Shown here one piece after another: positions 1 through 11,569 of a DNA stretch of 64,000 bases. The stretch covers positions 49,374,985 to 49,438,984 of the forward strand of contig NC_092798.1 of assembly GCF_918797505.1 (NCBI RefSeq), in the 5' to 3' direction. Under the pieces are notes generated by a model that saw only the letters and a list, made by a program, of their open reading frames with translations, was not told where the DNA came from and searched no databases. The stretch is from Bemisia tabaci. Its lineage: Eukaryota > Arthropoda > Insecta > Hemiptera > Aleyrodidae. The position numbers and the translations under genes are program-made. Positions within the stretch are counted from its first letter, which is position 1. The number at the start of each line of letters is the position of its first letter.

Positions 1-205
1 GAATTACCGAGATAAAATGGCAAAGTTACCGGGAATTGATTACCAATAATAGTGGTATCCTTACCTGAAAAAAACAGTAAATATACCGGTTTTTAGGTAA
101 GCTTACCTGTCTGTCTTGGTAAAATTACCAATAATTGGTAAAAAAAGTGAGATGGTAAAGGTACCAACGGATCTTGGTAAAAACGCCGAGAATTTTTTTT
201 CAGTG
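1..205 (-). mobile_element. GGTAA-rich MITE, cut by window edge
   Basis: Near-identical reverse complement of the start of the element at 43415-43827. It ends in TTTTTTTCAGTG and is dense in alternating GGTAA and TTACC words. The outer end lies beyond position 1, so its full length is not visible. Confidence 0.7.
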
Positions 206-217
206 TGAATTGGTGAG

Positions 218-635
218 TTGCGCTGGTAACAGAATCGGTTTTTGATGCTTAATTCTTGAGGATTAGCTGAAAAATAATAAGGTCTTTCCAAACAGCATTT
301 TTCAACGTTCAATATTGACCGAGATATCGCCCTTTGAAAAGTCTGGGTTTCGACGTCGATCATTGCGGAAGTGACACCCTTGGTTTCTTCCACCTTGTTT
401 TCATTAGTCAGTATGACGCTCATTTGTAGTAGTTACTCAACGTGAAACTCGGATGAAAGCAATGTGGAAGACACAAAGAATGTCACTACCGAGATGGATG
501 TCGTCGAAACCTCGACTTTTCAAAGGGTCATCTTGGTTAGTATTGAACGTTGAATGTTGCTGTTTGGACGAATCTTATTATTTTCAGCTAATCTACAAGA
601 ATCAAGCACAAAAAACAATTCTGTGATCAGCGCAA
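218..635. mobile_element. Palindromic MITE, family K copy 1
   Basis: Imperfect inverted repeat: TTGCGCTGGTAACAGAAT at the left pairs with ATTCTGTGATCAGCGCAA at the right. Inner arms carry TGCTTAATTCTTG and CAAGAATCAAGCA, and the centre has ACACCCTTGGTTTCTTCCAC. A second copy is at 36059-36427. Open frames across it are by-products of the palindrome. Confidence 0.65.
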
Positions 636-879
636 TTGACCCATTCAAATTTCTAACAGAAAATTTTACAATCTTTTTTCTGATCACCTCCAACTTAAAA
701 AGTCAATATAATTTTAAATGAAAACTACAGTCATATTTTTCCTAACAATTGATGGAGCTCTGGTATATGAGAGGGATTTTCAAATTTAGTACTTTTTCTG
801 ATGTAAAATTTCGAGAGAAATATGATGGTATCGCTGGGTTCAAATTATTCAATGTAGCACGGTTGCGTCAGTGTGAAAG

Positions 880-1025
880 GCATATTAGCGCCTGCAAGAC
901 TCTAGGAATACTTCACGAATCGCGCGTACACCACAATGCGCGCTCTACTCATTGAAAATTCGCAATTGGTGTGATGTCCGCGCAATGCGTGGAGTATTCC
1001 TTCAGTCTTGCAGGCGCTAATATGC
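880..1025. mobile_element. Inverted repeat, family L copy 1 (diverged)
   Basis: Arms of about 38 bp (GCATATTAGCGCCTGCAAGA with its reverse complement ending CTAATATGC) enclose a GC-rich centre containing AATGCGCGC. Related to the tight 72-nt hairpins at 23414-23485 and 36640-36711. The flanks 636-879 and 1026-1240 hold nothing I can assign. Confidence 0.55.
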
Positions 1026-1240
1026 GTTTTACGTCGACACGACCGGACGGCCGCGCTATATTTAATAATGACCATGAGATGGTCGAATTTTAATATCCTA
1101 ACCTAAGTTAAAATCCCGAACGGTTTTTTTTTTTGTCGTAATGAATCTGATTTCTCTCAGTTCATCCCCTTCTAAAAACAAGGAAAAATCTTTCGTATAA
1201 AGCCTCCTAAAATTCCACCTCACGGCGGAAATCGTAACAA

Positions 1241-1400
1241 CGGCGAGGCGTGAATGATCGATTATCGATTTTTCTTCATTTAAGGCCGTGGTAAGTAATC
1301 GATTTTCAAGCGTTCGTTGCGAACACCCTGCTCACCGATCCTGTTCCATAAGTTTAAATGGCAGACCAATCGATATATCGCAAAGCACGCCACACCGCTG
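1241..1400 (-). mobile_element. hAT-like MITE, family B copy 1
   Basis: Shares GAGGCGTGAATGATCGATTA, ATCGATATATCGCAAAGCAC and the central GTTCGTTGCGAACA block with copies at 2989, 7127, 10051 and 48684. Terminal bases are eroded and no clear target duplication is visible. Confidence 0.6.
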
Positions 1401-1978
1401 ACACTTATTTTCGTCTCTCTGACGTAATGGCGTATCTCAATTTTCACGTGACCTTTTTTCTCCATATAATTTCATACTTTTCAGAGCTCAGGTGGGAGTA
1501 GTGATCCGCGCTTACGACTTATTTGCCTAATCCGAGCGGGAAACGGCCCGACCCGACTCGAGAGTTACTGACACTGATTGCGGATCGAAAGTGAAGGAGG
1601 TTGTAACACTCATCCTCGGTGCGCGGGGGGCGGGTTGGGGCGAGCGGCCGGCACTTTTTGAGTGGAGGAAGGGCCGCGACAAGGGCGTAAGGGTGTTAAC
1701 GACGGACGGCCCTTCGGTGACAAGTCCGCGAGACCCGGTAATAATGTTACCGCCTTTTTATCACGTTATTGAGCGCCCAAGTCCTCGCTTGCCCTGCCGT
1801 CCGTTATCGCCCGCGAGGGTGCACGCGGGTCAGTAAGGGTAGTTGTTAACGCACTCGCTTTGAGCCTCCATGAGCGTCTTCCTCTAATAAGGTGTATCTA
1901 TAGCGGGAATAAGAGTCGATTCTAAGAATCGTGTTCATAGTCGTTCTGTAAACAGCTACTTTTCTCAGGAAACACAAT
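1401..1978. other. Unassigned, partly GC-rich
   Basis: GC-rich patch around 1590-1840, then AT-rich DNA. The 81-codon open frame here has no recognisable domain, splice context or repeat partner. I see no supported gene. Confidence 0.4.
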
Positions 1979-2228
1979 TTGAGGGGCTTGGGGGACAAGG
2001 CATATAAGTGTAGTTCTTGGAAAAATTGAATTATCGATAATTTCAAGTAAAACCAGTCTTAATGGATTATCTGTGAAAAAGTCGCTCCCTATGTTCAATT
2101 TTTAAGCATCAAAAGGTCAGTTTGAACTTTCTTTTCGCCATAAGGATCCGTGTAATTTCGGAACGTTAACCACGCACCTCTCGAAATTGCAAAAACTGCA
2201 CTTATGCGCCTTGTCCTCCAAGCCTTTC
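1979..2228. mobile_element. MITE family N copy 1
   Basis: Ends GAGGGGCTTGGGGGACAAGG and GCGCCTTGTCCTCCAAGCC are imperfect inverted repeats, and the interior has TTTTTAAGCATCAAAA. Same length and layout as 15736-15983. A third copy at 60082-60590 carries another transposon. Confidence 0.65.
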
Positions 2229-2385
2229 GTTTAGTTTACATATGATTAAGAGACGTACAAGGAGATCCTTAACATCGCATGCTGAAAAGGACAATTTTTG
2301 CAAATCTCGAGAAAGATTAGATTTATTACAGCAGATTTAGCGATTGCGTTAAGAAATGATCCAGCTCGTCACGTATAATCATAAT

Positions 2386-2590
2386 GGGTCCGTTGCACGC
2401 AAGAGGCACAGCCAGCAGAATAAATCTTTAATGGGTAAATTCGCTCGAAAATCACGTTAGGCACATCAAAAAAGTCTGAAATACACTCCTTAGCGCGCAA
2501 TCTACGTTGTGTGTAACACGATTTTTCAAATTTATCGCGTTTTCGGGCAGCTTTCTTGGTGGCCGGAAGTCAGGTTTGCCCGGAGTGAGA
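2386..2590 (+). mobile_element. Half element of family G
   Basis: Begins GGGTCCGTTGCACGCAAG, a variant of the GGGCCTGTTGCA end of the full palindrome at 61206-61820. It aligns closely with 44718-44910 (shared AAAATCACGTTAGGC and GTCAGGTTTTGCCCGGAG-like words). The second arm is absent. Confidence 0.55.
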
Positions 2591-2988
2591 CGGATTTGGC
2601 TGTATCTACTATTGACAAATTACGATTTCTGGCTTATCCATAGAAGCACTTATATGTATATAGAATATAGGAATATTAGGAGATCAGGGTCATACGGATA
2701 TGAAGGAAACTTAGGATTGATAATAATCACAAAAAAAGTATAATACGAAAATATTAATGCACGCTTATTGTCGGATTCCTTTGGAGAAGGAGTTCCTCCC
2801 TCAAGAATACCCTTTAAACATCACTATGTCCTAAAAATGAAGAATGTCCACGTAGTAGAGAATGAGGTTTCCCAAAGCAAATAGGACAAGCGGTAAGATG
2901 AAGCTACTTTTCCCTTTTTCCTCATTGTCATAAAGCAGCCTTTTCCCTTCGAGAACTCGGAATATTCATCGTGCATACATATAGCGTG
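2591..2988. other. Unassigned AT-rich DNA
   Basis: Nothing recognised: no long frame, no repeat partner seen in this window. Confidence 0.4.
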
Positions 2989-3151
2989 CAGTGGCGTGGC
3001 GTGCTTTGCGATATATCGATTGATCTACCATTTAAACCAATGGAAAAGGATCGAGAAACTGTGTGCTCGCAACGAACACCTTAAGAATCGATTCTTTACC
3101 ATAGCTCCAAATGGGAAAATATCGATAATCGATTATTCACGCCTCGGTGTC
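2989..3151 (+). mobile_element. hAT-like MITE, family B copy 2
   Basis: Starts with the family end CAGTGGCGTGGCGTGC, continues GCGATATATCGATTGATCT, and ends TATCGATAATCGATTATTCA then CGCCTCGG. It contains an exact TATCGATA octamer. The right terminus is degraded. Confidence 0.65.
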
Positions 3152-3443
3152 AAACGGCAACTTGGCCGGAGCCTTTAAGGGAACTCTAATTCGAGCCCAC
3201 GTCGACATGATTTTCCATTCCGTATCAAAGTCCCACGACCCGGTGTCACGGCGACACTCCCCATTTCGTTCACCCCACATTTTTTTTTTCTACATCAAAC
3301 AAAACAAAACGTGAGAGATGAGATTTCCGCCGCGCCGATTCGACCTGTCGCACAGTGGGCGGGCATGACGTTTTTGACTAAATCTACAAATGAACTGGAT
3401 ATTTGAAGGCGTAACCACGGCAAGTATGTGGCGATTTTTCGAT

Positions 3444-3566
3444 GCGGCAACACTGTTTTTCCTCCGTTCACATCCATTAAAAATATCGATTTAGGTGAGG
3501 CAAGCTACCTCACCAAGAATCGATTGTTTTGCATACTTTTAAATGGAGGAAAACAGTGTTGCCAGC
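3444..3566. repeat. Imperfect hairpin with inner GGTGAGGC stem
   Basis: Left arm GCGGCAACACTGTTTTTCCT pairs with the right arm ending AGGAAAACAGTGTTGCCAGC. The centre carries a second small hairpin, GGTGAGGC-AAGCT-ACCTCACC, flanked by ATCGAT words. The flanking 3152-3443 stretch holds nothing assigned. Confidence 0.55.
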
Positions 3567-3704
3567 TTTTGAGAATCGCAATTGCTGGAAGTTAAGTCGC
3601 AAGAAACACGAAAAACGTGATTTTACGGACAGTTTTTCATATTTGATTAAACATTGATGCATGGAATGTATATATATTTTTACACGAAAACAATGACTAT
3701 GTTT

Positions 3705-4030
3705 AATGAAGAATTCGCACGCAAATTTTGTATTACTTCATCTGAAAGTGCTTATAGAGCTGATTTCACAGTATTTTTTACAATTTTTTTCTGATATGGG
3801 AAATGGTATAAAAATAGATTTAAAAGTGAGAAAATACGCCGCCTAGTGACGTCATCTGGCGGCATTTCCCATTAAAACGCACGTATTTTAACAGATCAGA
3901 TCACTTTGTTATATCTCCTCCAATAATTGTTCAATTTATGAACCCAGGGTATCCTTGTGTTCAGCTCACTCGGTAGCGTCCATTCAAGCATAGAATTCAT
4001 CAAATTTTAGACACCTGCAAATTCTCCATT
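3705..4030 (+). mobile_element. MITE family C copy 1
   Basis: 326 bp, the same length as the copy at 7559-7884. Ends resemble AATGGAGAATTTGCA. The conserved core has GCCGCC, then TGACGTCA, then TCTGGCGGC. Another conserved segment is CAATAATTGTTCAATT. No clear target duplication. Confidence 0.7.
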
Positions 4031-4911
4031 GTTGAATTACAAGCGATGCGCATTTCGTGGTTTATTTTAGAGCCTGCCCTAGTCTACTACGATTTTGGAA
4101 AATAGACATCCGCCCTTCTTAAAAGTACTGAATCAGCCGCAGTATGCAATCTTACAATGAACCCCTCGATAATCCTGGTTTCCGATTTCGAAAAGCTATA
4201 AGTGAGCCGCGAATGACGAGTAACAGTTCAACTTGAACGCAATCTCATCCGTAAATACTCGCTCAGCGACGAAACCCGACACATCCGAAGTTAGATGATA
4301 TTTACCCTCTCACCGATTCGAACCCCCCACCCCCACCCCACCCACCCCGACCGCGGGATCCCATTCATCAAGAGCCTCATCCCGCGATTAATTGAATATT
4401 TTTTCCCGCGCTAAAATCAAAGCGAAGCCCCAAGTTTCGAACCACACACGCTCAGGCACAATGCCGCCGTTTGACATCGGTTCACGAGTCACAAAGTAAG
4501 ATCGAACGAGTTTCCGAAAGTCGGGGACCGCGGGTGGGGGGGGGGCGCCCTCGGGGACGGGCCCCCGGCTGGGGGTCGCGATAAGAGCCCGGGAAACTTG
4601 GAGCTTTGTCGGCGGCGCGGAAACTTTCGACTTTTGACCCGGGTCGGGTTGGGAGCGGTGTCGCTGAGACCGACGCGGGGTTGAGGTTCGCCGAGGAAGC
4701 TGAGGGCTCGCCGCCGATTGCGATTGCTCTTTATTGAGTGTGCACGCGTCGACGGTTCACGTACGCTCTTCCGTGCTCGCGCGATTGTCTCTGCGCCCCT
4801 GGTGTCGACTCGTGCAGAATCCAAATAAAAATAGCTCCAGACGTGACGGAGAAAACAAACACGAGAAGGACTTGCGCTTTATTGTCGTTTTCCTAACGAA
4901 AGAGCGTAAAT
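4031..4911. other. Unassigned; GC-rich island 4310-4740
   Basis: C- and G-homopolymer-rich island (pyrimidine tract near 4325, G tract near 4535) in AT-rich DNA. Both strands have short open frames made of proline/arginine-rich low-complexity sequence, with no domain or splice support. Confidence 0.4.
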
Positions 4912-5160
4912 GGACCGAGTTCATCAGAAAGGGACCAACCCACATTATGTTGAAACTGAAAAAAAGAGGTTTGAAGTTGAATTCCTGCATAAGGCTCAAT
5001 GTAGAAAAATAACTTCAACCCCTCTTTTCACACACTAATTTCTGTTTTTCAACTTTCAATTTTTGACAGGAGAAAATATACAGCTAGTGGAACTCGAAAG
5101 CATTCTTAACTCAATTTTTTTAAAAAATGTGGGTTGGTTCCTTTCTGGTAAACTCGGTCC
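4912..5160. mobile_element. MITE family J copy 1, 4-bp TSD AAAT
   Basis: Ends GGACCGAGTTCATCAGAAAG and CTTTCTGGTAAACTCGGTCC are inverted repeats of about 35 bp. AAAT directly flanks both sides (4908-4911 and 5161-5164). A second copy is nested at 52171-52418. Confidence 0.8.
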
Positions 5161-5164
5161 AAAT

Positions 5165-5395
5165 ACTCTCTAGTGTGGACAAAGTTTCCCTCGAAAATTG
5201 CACTTTTACCTGGAGAATCTCGGGCATTCCTGAGTGAAAATTTTCCTGATTTTTTCTTAGATTTTTTACAAGAATCATACTTATTTTGGGAAATCATTCA
5301 ATAGGTAGATTCTAGTAAAAAATTGAATTGATTGAGTCAATTTTGCGACCTTGGAATAGAGTTACGTTCCTTCGACCGGGAACGACGCACTGAGG
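5165..5395 (+). repeat. Repeat family T copy
   Basis: Diverged copy of the family ending CCTTGGAATAGAGTTACGTT and CGGGAACGACG. Related to 12648-12880, 35072-35315 and 23028-23237. Following 5396-5812 has an open frame of 130 codons with no recognised domain, overlapping this repeat. Confidence 0.5.
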
Positions 5396-5812
5396 GACCC
5401 AAAGAGGAAATAAGAGTCCGTATTGAATGGGGAAAGTGCGTGACCACTAAATTATCTCGCGCTCTTTTCAGCCAATCAGACACCCGACGAACTCTCTTGC
5501 ATTTCTTGTGGAAAGTAACATGGGAAATTGAAACATTATGTTTTTTTCGAATTCAATCAATTTTTGCAAACATGTGTTCACAACTGACTTTTCGGGGATT
5601 TGTCGTTTCGATTGGTATATTTATAATTTATAATTCACACATGATATTCTGCGAATATGGAAGAGAGATCATGAAAGTTTCAAGGAATTATGTTGACCAG
5701 TTTTCCAAAGTGAAAATTAAGTAAGACCGGAAGTTCGTAACGTTCCAAACGGAAATACGTGGCTCCGCACTTTAGCCATCAATACTGTCTTGATTGTGAA
5801 CGGTCGAATTTA

Positions 5813-6120
5813 CACTTTTTTCTATACAAATTAAAATTTTTCCAAAAACCGATTGAACTTAGATGACTTACTCTTTTATTATTCTTTACGGCAGCCTCGA
5901 TCAGCTAATCTCACTGATCGAGGGAACGAGAGTCATGATAATAACTGCGCCGGCGCGGCTTCCTTCACGCCGAATTTCTATCTTTTCCATACCAGTTCAG
6001 TCACCTGAAGATGAGTGGCCTGCCCAAAATGACCATTGTGCGTAAATAATAAAAAAAAAGTATAAGTCATCTAAGTTTAATCGGTTTTCGAGAAAAATTT
6101 AATTTGTATAAAAAAAAAGT
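5813..6120. mobile_element. Palindromic MITE family P copy 1
   Basis: Arms begin ACTTTTTTCTATACAAATTA and end with AATTTGTATAAAAAAAAAGT. Both contain AAAACCGATT/AATCGGTTTT and the ATGACTTA/TAAGTCAT pair. A 99-bp relative lies at 11403-11501. Confidence 0.65.
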
Positions 6121-6881
6121 CTTCATCTCTTTTTACGTAGGTAGCAGAGAAAATATCATAAAAAAGTACCTTCCATTTTCAATGCAATCCAAAAGATTTC
6201 TTACATTCTCTTGCAAGTTCTTACTAAAAATTTCTGTCAAAATTCCTTAATATTATTAGACAGAATTTATTGTTCCAAATTGCAAAATGCAGTCCATTTG
6301 ATTGCGGCCTCGAAAAGTCATCGCGAATCAAGTCGATCGATCGAGTCAACCGAGTCAATGGAAGTTATGACGTGAATTATGGCAGCGGTGCTTCCGACGA
6401 CGCTGGAGGCCCTCTCCTTCTGATTGGTAATTCCTCCTAATCTGCTCCGCTAATTCGATTTCACGTGGGCTTTTAGTTATCTCCACTCCGCGGCTCTCCA
6501 GCTAATCATCGAGTCTACAAGCTCGCCCAAGGAGACAAAATATTTCCCAGTCCGCACAATGCAACGGTGGATTCCCGTAGTGTGAAACTTACTTTGAGGG
6601 ATTAACGATAATCTTATTCGCCTATAATGCTGACTGATGAGTGGTGAGCAACGTATCAAACGATGTATTAATGAGGCGCGAACCAGTTTTGTAAACTCCC
6701 TGAAAATTACTTCAAAACTGCAAGAACAAATTTCCAATTTTATAACGGAAAAATTATTTTTTCTCTACCATATTCTTCCTAGCTTTGTTTTTCGGTTTTT
6801 GCGATGGTCTGAAGAAGCATCAGAAATAAGTGTTTTTTCCTCCCCTTTTTTGCTGCTAAGTTATAGTCCCTCAGAGCAGTG
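6121..6881. other. Unassigned, with a family D relic at 6260-6295
   Basis: The relic is the right end of a D element (TTGCAAAATGCAGTCC followed by ATTT). The rest has no repeat partner or supported coding sequence that I can see. Confidence 0.45.
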
Positions 6882-7126
6882 CACTAGAAAAAAATACATT
6901 GGATCACAGAGTCCAGACTCTTGAAAACATTGACAAGAAAAATACTCTTGATTCAATCGGATTTTTGCTTGAATCAAAACAAAATCCGCTTAAATTAAGA
7001 GGCTTGGTTCTTGATTTAAAGTAGATTCTGATCAAGAGCATCAATCAAGAGAGAATCAAGAGTAATTTTTCTTGTCGATGTTTTTAAGAGCCTGGACTCC
7101 AGATCCATTGTGTTTTTTTTCCAGTG
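6882..7126. mobile_element. Palindromic MITE family A copy 1
   Basis: Ends CACTAGAAAAAAATACATTG and TTTTTTTTCCAGTG with inner arms GAGTCCAGACTCTT and AATACTCTTGATTCAATC. Copies at 27767-27979 and 31181-31407. It abuts the B element that follows. Confidence 0.75.
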
Positions 7127-7298
7127 TGGCCATGGCGTGCATTGCTATATGTATATCGATTGATCTGCCACTTAAACCTATGAAAAAGGATCGATGGACA
7201 AGTTGTTCGAGACGAAACCTTCATAATCGATTCTTTACCATAGCATAGCTTCAAATGTGGGGGAATATCGATAATCGAGCATTCACGCCTCTCCACTA
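7127..7298 (+). mobile_element. hAT-like MITE, family B copy 3
   Basis: Family core GCATTGCTATATGTATATCG..., ATCGATTGATCTGCCAC, TATCGATAATCGAG and CATTCACGCCT. Its left CAGTG end overlaps the right end of the preceding A element, so one probably inserted into or beside the other. Confidence 0.6.
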
Positions 7299-7558
7299 CC
7301 GTAGGGATCCTCAGCCATCAGAAGATGGAGAGGATACTAGGATCACGATAGGTCGCACCTTTGCTCGTTCTGCCGATAACGTCCCGCATACTGTACTCAC
7401 TATTTGGCATCTTCCACTTATTTCAGATAGTGAATGATTAAGTATTAGGATTAAATTTTTACGCATTTTCAAGTAAATTATATTAGAAGATGCAGATGAA
7501 GGAGACGTGTATAATCGCCGATATAAATAGTTTCCATTTTATTTATATTTTCATCATT

Positions 7559-7884
7559 AATAGAGACTTTGCAGGTGTCTGAACTTTGATGAATTTCGTG
7601 TTTAAATGGAAATTACCGAGTGAACTGAACACGAGGATACCCTTGGTTCATAAATTGAACAATTAATGGAGGAGATATGACAAAATGTTCTAATCTGCTG
7701 AAAAACATGTGTTTAAATGGAAAATGCCGCCAGATGACGTCACTAGGCGGCGCATTTTCTTACATTTAAATCTATTTTCATACCATTTAACATATCTGAA
7801 AAAATTATGAAGAAAACTATGAAATCTGCTCTTCAAGCACTTTCAGATGAAGCAATAAAAAAATTTGCTTGCAAATTCTCCATT
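7559..7884 (-). mobile_element. MITE family C copy 2
   Basis: Reverse-oriented 326-bp copy of 3705-4030. The core reads GCCGCCAGATGACGTCACTA then GGCGGC. The open frame entering it at 7807 is not supported as a gene. Confidence 0.7.
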
Positions 7885-9023
7885 TACGTATTTCTTTTTT
7901 TAAATTTGATTAAGTACTCAAATCGGCCTATCTTCGTGCAACGGCGACGTATCAAAGCAATGACTATGAGTGACACGCCTCGTTATGAGTATGACAAGCG
8001 GTACCGGTTTTTTCAATCGCCGGGGCTGGATACAACTTTTCGTGTTCTTAGGACGTCCGTGCTGCATACATAAAAATTTGCAGGCGCTCCGGCTTCCTTA
8101 AACAGAACGTGTCGCTGCGGTTGTAAGTGTCACAGGGTTTCTATGTAGCGTTTACAGTCGTGTGTACCATGAAACCTCGGAGTTCGAATGTGCCGTGTTG
8201 CATCACGTCAGTGTTGCCAAATCATGCAAATTTTCCAACAAAAAAATTATCCTCAAAGATATCGCGGATGTCAATTCTGCAAACTACTACCGATAGCATT
8301 TCACAATTTGCACCATTTTGCAACTCTGTCATAATGTCACACGACACATCTGAATTTCGAGGATTTCGTGGTAAACACGATTGTAACCCAAACCACGATC
8401 GTACTACAACCCCGTTTTAAAAAACCCAAATTTTCTCAATTGTGATTGAATTTGATTTGATTTTTGTGGTTTGCGGCACTTTAATAGTTTCGAAATATTT
8501 ACAGTAAAGGACACCGATGCACAGATTATTCTCAGATTCCCCAAGTAGACTTGTCTTGTCCAGAAGAAACTTATTTAAATCTAGTGACCTGCTTTCATCC
8601 TGGCCCATGGGAACTTTCTCCATTTTAATTCGTTTACTGATAGATCTCTTTTTATTTGAATGCGAGCTCCAAATGCAAAAAATTCCGTCACCTCAGCTCC
8701 GATTGCAGGAGCAAAGAGCGTGCCGAGAGAGAAGTATCTGCGTAAGAGAGCAGCTTTATTTATTATTTATTTCCCTCCAGGAGAGGGAAGATATCAACTA
8801 TCAGCGAAAAGAATATTAATTAGACGCTCGCTATTTATCATTCAGGTTTAGTTTTATTTTATACCGTGCGATTTCGGTGACCTACTTTCCGATCACTTCA
8901 AAGAAGTCCATTTGGTCTCATCGCTCCTACGTTTTCCTCTTCTTTTTCCTCAGTTTTTTTCCACCGTGCAGCAGGATTGCCACAGGCTCTGGAAAAATCT
9001 GAGAAAAAAAATCAATGGGAGCC
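7885..9023. other. Unassigned stretch
   Basis: Several 60-100-codon frames on both strands (for example 8127-8420 and 8517-8819) show no domain, signal sequence or splice pair. No repeat partner noticed. Possibly old degraded transposon or intron sequence. Confidence 0.35.
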
Positions 9024-9150
9024 ATGGTTTAGTTTGGAAACAACGTATCTACCATTTGTTTCCCTATGCATATAAGGCAAGGGTTTTTTTAAATTTTTTT
9101 TTTTTATTTTTTTACAGATGAGCCAGATATTGTAGTTCCGAATTTTCAGT
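9024..9150 (+). mobile_element. Degraded family D element
   Basis: Contains the family D middle (GAAACAACGTATCTACCATT, TTTCCCTATGCATATAAG) and the TAGTTCCGAATTTT right-arm remnant, interrupted by a T-rich tract. Termini are lost. Confidence 0.5.
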
Positions 9151-10050
9151 TTAATCAGCATAAATCAAGTGCAAAACTTGTTTGCTGTAATGCTGCAATT
9201 CTTATTTTACACCGAAATAAGACTGGATTCATAATTGTTGTCTCGTGAAAAGTGGAAAAAATATTTTCTATTTTTTTTGTCTGAAACGGATAGAGGAGGT
9301 GGAGGGTAGTATGCAAAATTGCATATTAAATGTAATTGAATGATTTCTTTTTTTCTCGTGAATTGATTTTAAATAATTCCCAGTGCTGTACATTCGTAGA
9401 ATACCCTTTATGAGCTTTTAAGGTGGTATATTCACTTGCAACTTTTGTCTGCTGGCTCTGAAGTATATAACATTTTCCTCTTGTTTACTAATGTTCGTAG
9501 TTGCCAAGTTGTCCCCTTATTTTTAAAACTTCCTTTGTGCGTGATTAGTTTGATTCTATGGAAAATTTACATGCTGCTCTCGATTGCCTAAAAAACTATA
9601 TTTGTAACGACATGAAACAAGGCTAAACTGTAAAAACAGAAGAAGAGATTAAAAGAAAGACGCGTGTTTTTTCAAGTAATTCAAATTTCCTCATCCATAT
9701 ATCATGTGTGTTATTTGAACTTATTCTTGGCAACGTTGTGTCGTAACTTCGTAAAGTCTTTTACCTATTTGGCTCAAGGATCTCGTCTCTTTTTAACACA
9801 TTATTTTTAATCAACGAGTGGAAATGTTAACGAAATGGGTCTGGCACATACTCGGAAAAAATTCAAAAACAAGAAACTAGGAACGGAGAAAGAAAATAGC
9901 TCAAGCATGAAAAATTCAGGCGAATTACTTCACCTATTTACACGTTGACAACTTTCCCGGAACTCAAACGAGATTCTACTCGTTAATGCGGATCACATTT
10001 CTTGGAATCCATCAAATTGAAAAATCAGGGCAGATCTGTGTTAAATAGAG
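9151..10050. other. Unassigned AT-rich DNA
   Basis: Nothing recognised on either strand. Confidence 0.4.
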
Positions 10051-10199
10051 CAGTAGCGACTAGCGAGGTGTGAAGATCGATCATCGATATTTCTCGGTCA
10101 TCGATAGACGGGGTGTTCGTTGCGAATACCCTGTCTATCGATCCTTCGCCATAGGTTTAAATGACCGATCAATCGATATATCGCAAGCACGTCACGCTG
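10051..10199 (-). mobile_element. hAT-like MITE, family B copy 4
   Basis: Begins CAGTAGCGACTAGCGAGGTG and contains ATCGATATATCGCAAGCACG. The central GGGTGTTCGTTGCGAATACC block matches the copy at 1241-1400. Confidence 0.65.
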
Positions 10200-10464
10200 A
10201 TAAAGGGAAAGGAGAAAAAGGAGACACCTGAAGCAAAAGCTGGGACTTTTTTCCGGGGATGTAGGTAAAATTGCAACAAGGTAATTTTTAAAGTGCACTT
10301 TTTTTCTCTAGTCAAAAGAAAAAAAAAGAAGAAGAAGAAAAAAAGTTTCCTTCATAAACGTCCAAGTGCGCTTTAGAGAGTTAAGCAATCCTAATCTAAT
10401 TTACCAAAACTTACTTTTGTTCTGTGCTCACCCTAACATTAATCTGTTAAAATGTTGCAAATTT

Positions 10465-10640
10465 TTTTAAACTTTTTTCTCATCAAGTCCCTCGTCGGCC
10501 ATCATTAGGCAAAATGCAGTGTTGGTCTCCAAATTTGGACTGATTTATACCAAAAGGAACTATGTCGCACGCAATTCCTATGCACATTGGTCCTTTTGGC
10601 CTAAATACGTTCAATTAACTTGTGCCTTACTCACTTACAT
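10465..10640 (+). repeat. Repeat EE copy 1 (host of a DD insertion)
   Basis: Shares CATCATTAGGCAAAA, GTTGGTCTCCAAATTT and AACTTGTGCCTTACTCACTT with 21470-21620. There the same sequence lacks the DD element but carries an F element. DNA on either side (10200-10464 and 10641-10940) holds nothing assigned. Confidence 0.55.
10537..10612. mobile_element. Short MITE family DD copy
   Basis: GGACTGATTTATACCAAAAG and CTTTTGGCCTAAATACGTTC-like inverted ends around GGAACTATG. Right flank AATT, left flank ATTT. The EE copy near 21590 provides the empty site. Confidence 0.6.
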
Positions 10641-10940
10641 TGCTTAAATTGTTAATGCGTGGTCTTTAAAGTATGAACAGTTTTTTTCTAACGGGTTCAA
10701 GCCCCAAAATTTTGGATCTTGACCGTTCGGCGGTTTACGCTTACCTATAGGTAGACGCATCATGTGCTGGAGCCATTGACTCGAAATCCGTTTTTAATGG
10801 CTGGCAAAGCATCTTAAATATTTGTTCTACGCTCAAAAAATTGAGCGCACATCGAACGACATTGATTTTTCCCTCAAAATTGGGATTTTGGCGCTTTAGG
10901 GTCATTCCGTCGTTTTCAACGCCCTATGAAAGTAGCAATG

Positions 10941-11196
10941 CTGCCAAGCTTAAGAAAAACGCAGTATAGCTTTGAGATGCTGCCAAAATTTCTTTTGAAA
11001 AATCCTCAATTTTCGGGGAATCTTCTGAGTTTTTTTCTTCCAAATTTTCAGAAAATATTATTCGTGAATTGATCCAAAGTTTCTGAAAATTTCAATGGAA
11101 AGTATTCATTACTTTTTTTAGAAAAAAGTATTCTCTGATCGTAAATTTAGCAACATTCGAATGTTCATACGGAGTTTCTCCTAAGCATGATAGAAC
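10941..11196. mobile_element. MITE family E copy 1
   Basis: Left end CTGCCAAGCTTAAGAAAAAC, right end CATACGGAGTTTCTCCTAAG then CATGATAG. Internal GAAAATTTCAATGGAAAGTA is typical of the family. It forms part of the tandem duplication at 10999-12145. Confidence 0.65.
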
Positions 11197-11569
11197 ATCA
11201 CCGAAAAAAAAGTGAAGTTGATTTAAAATTTTGGATGTAAAAAAAGTGTGCGAGAGCCCAAAAAATTCTGAATTACCCGCCACAGCAGTTAGTTTTACAT
11301 CTTGACAATGCTAACGTAACTGCTGTACCGGTTAATTCAACGTTTTGTGAATTATGTTGTAGTATACTGCACAATGTTTAACCCTTTATCGGCACTATGA
11401 ACACTTATTTTCTATACAAATGAAACTTTTTCGAAAACCGTTTATAGTACGGTTAACTATAATCGGTTTTCGAAAAAGTTTAATTTGTATGGAAAATAAG
11501 TTTTATGAGTTCTCGCACACTTGTTTTACATCCAGAATGTTGAACCAACTTCACAATTTTTTTCGTCAC
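11197..11569. mobile_element. MITE family O copy 1
   Basis: CACCGAAAAAAAAGTGAAGT at the left and CTTCACAATTTTTTTCGTCA at the right. Inner inverted words TTTTGGATGTAAAAAAAGTG and ACTTGTTTTACATCCAGAAT. Absent from the second duplication copy, where AACA runs straight into GGAGAA. Confidence 0.75.
11403..11501. mobile_element. Palindromic MITE family P copy 2, nested in O
   Basis: 99 bp: ACTTATTTTCTATACAAATG and AATTTGTATGGAAAATAAGT arms with AAAACCGTTTATAGTACGGT near the centre. Other O copies (19527, 47189) lack it. Confidence 0.75.

Noticed and set aside
4300..4330. CGATTCGAACCCCCC resembling a reverse tRNA T-loop
   Set aside because: Short match inside a C-rich tract with no other tRNA parts.
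5332..5724. 130-codon plus frame
   Set aside because: First third is the end of a T repeat that recurs elsewhere; no recognisable protein features.
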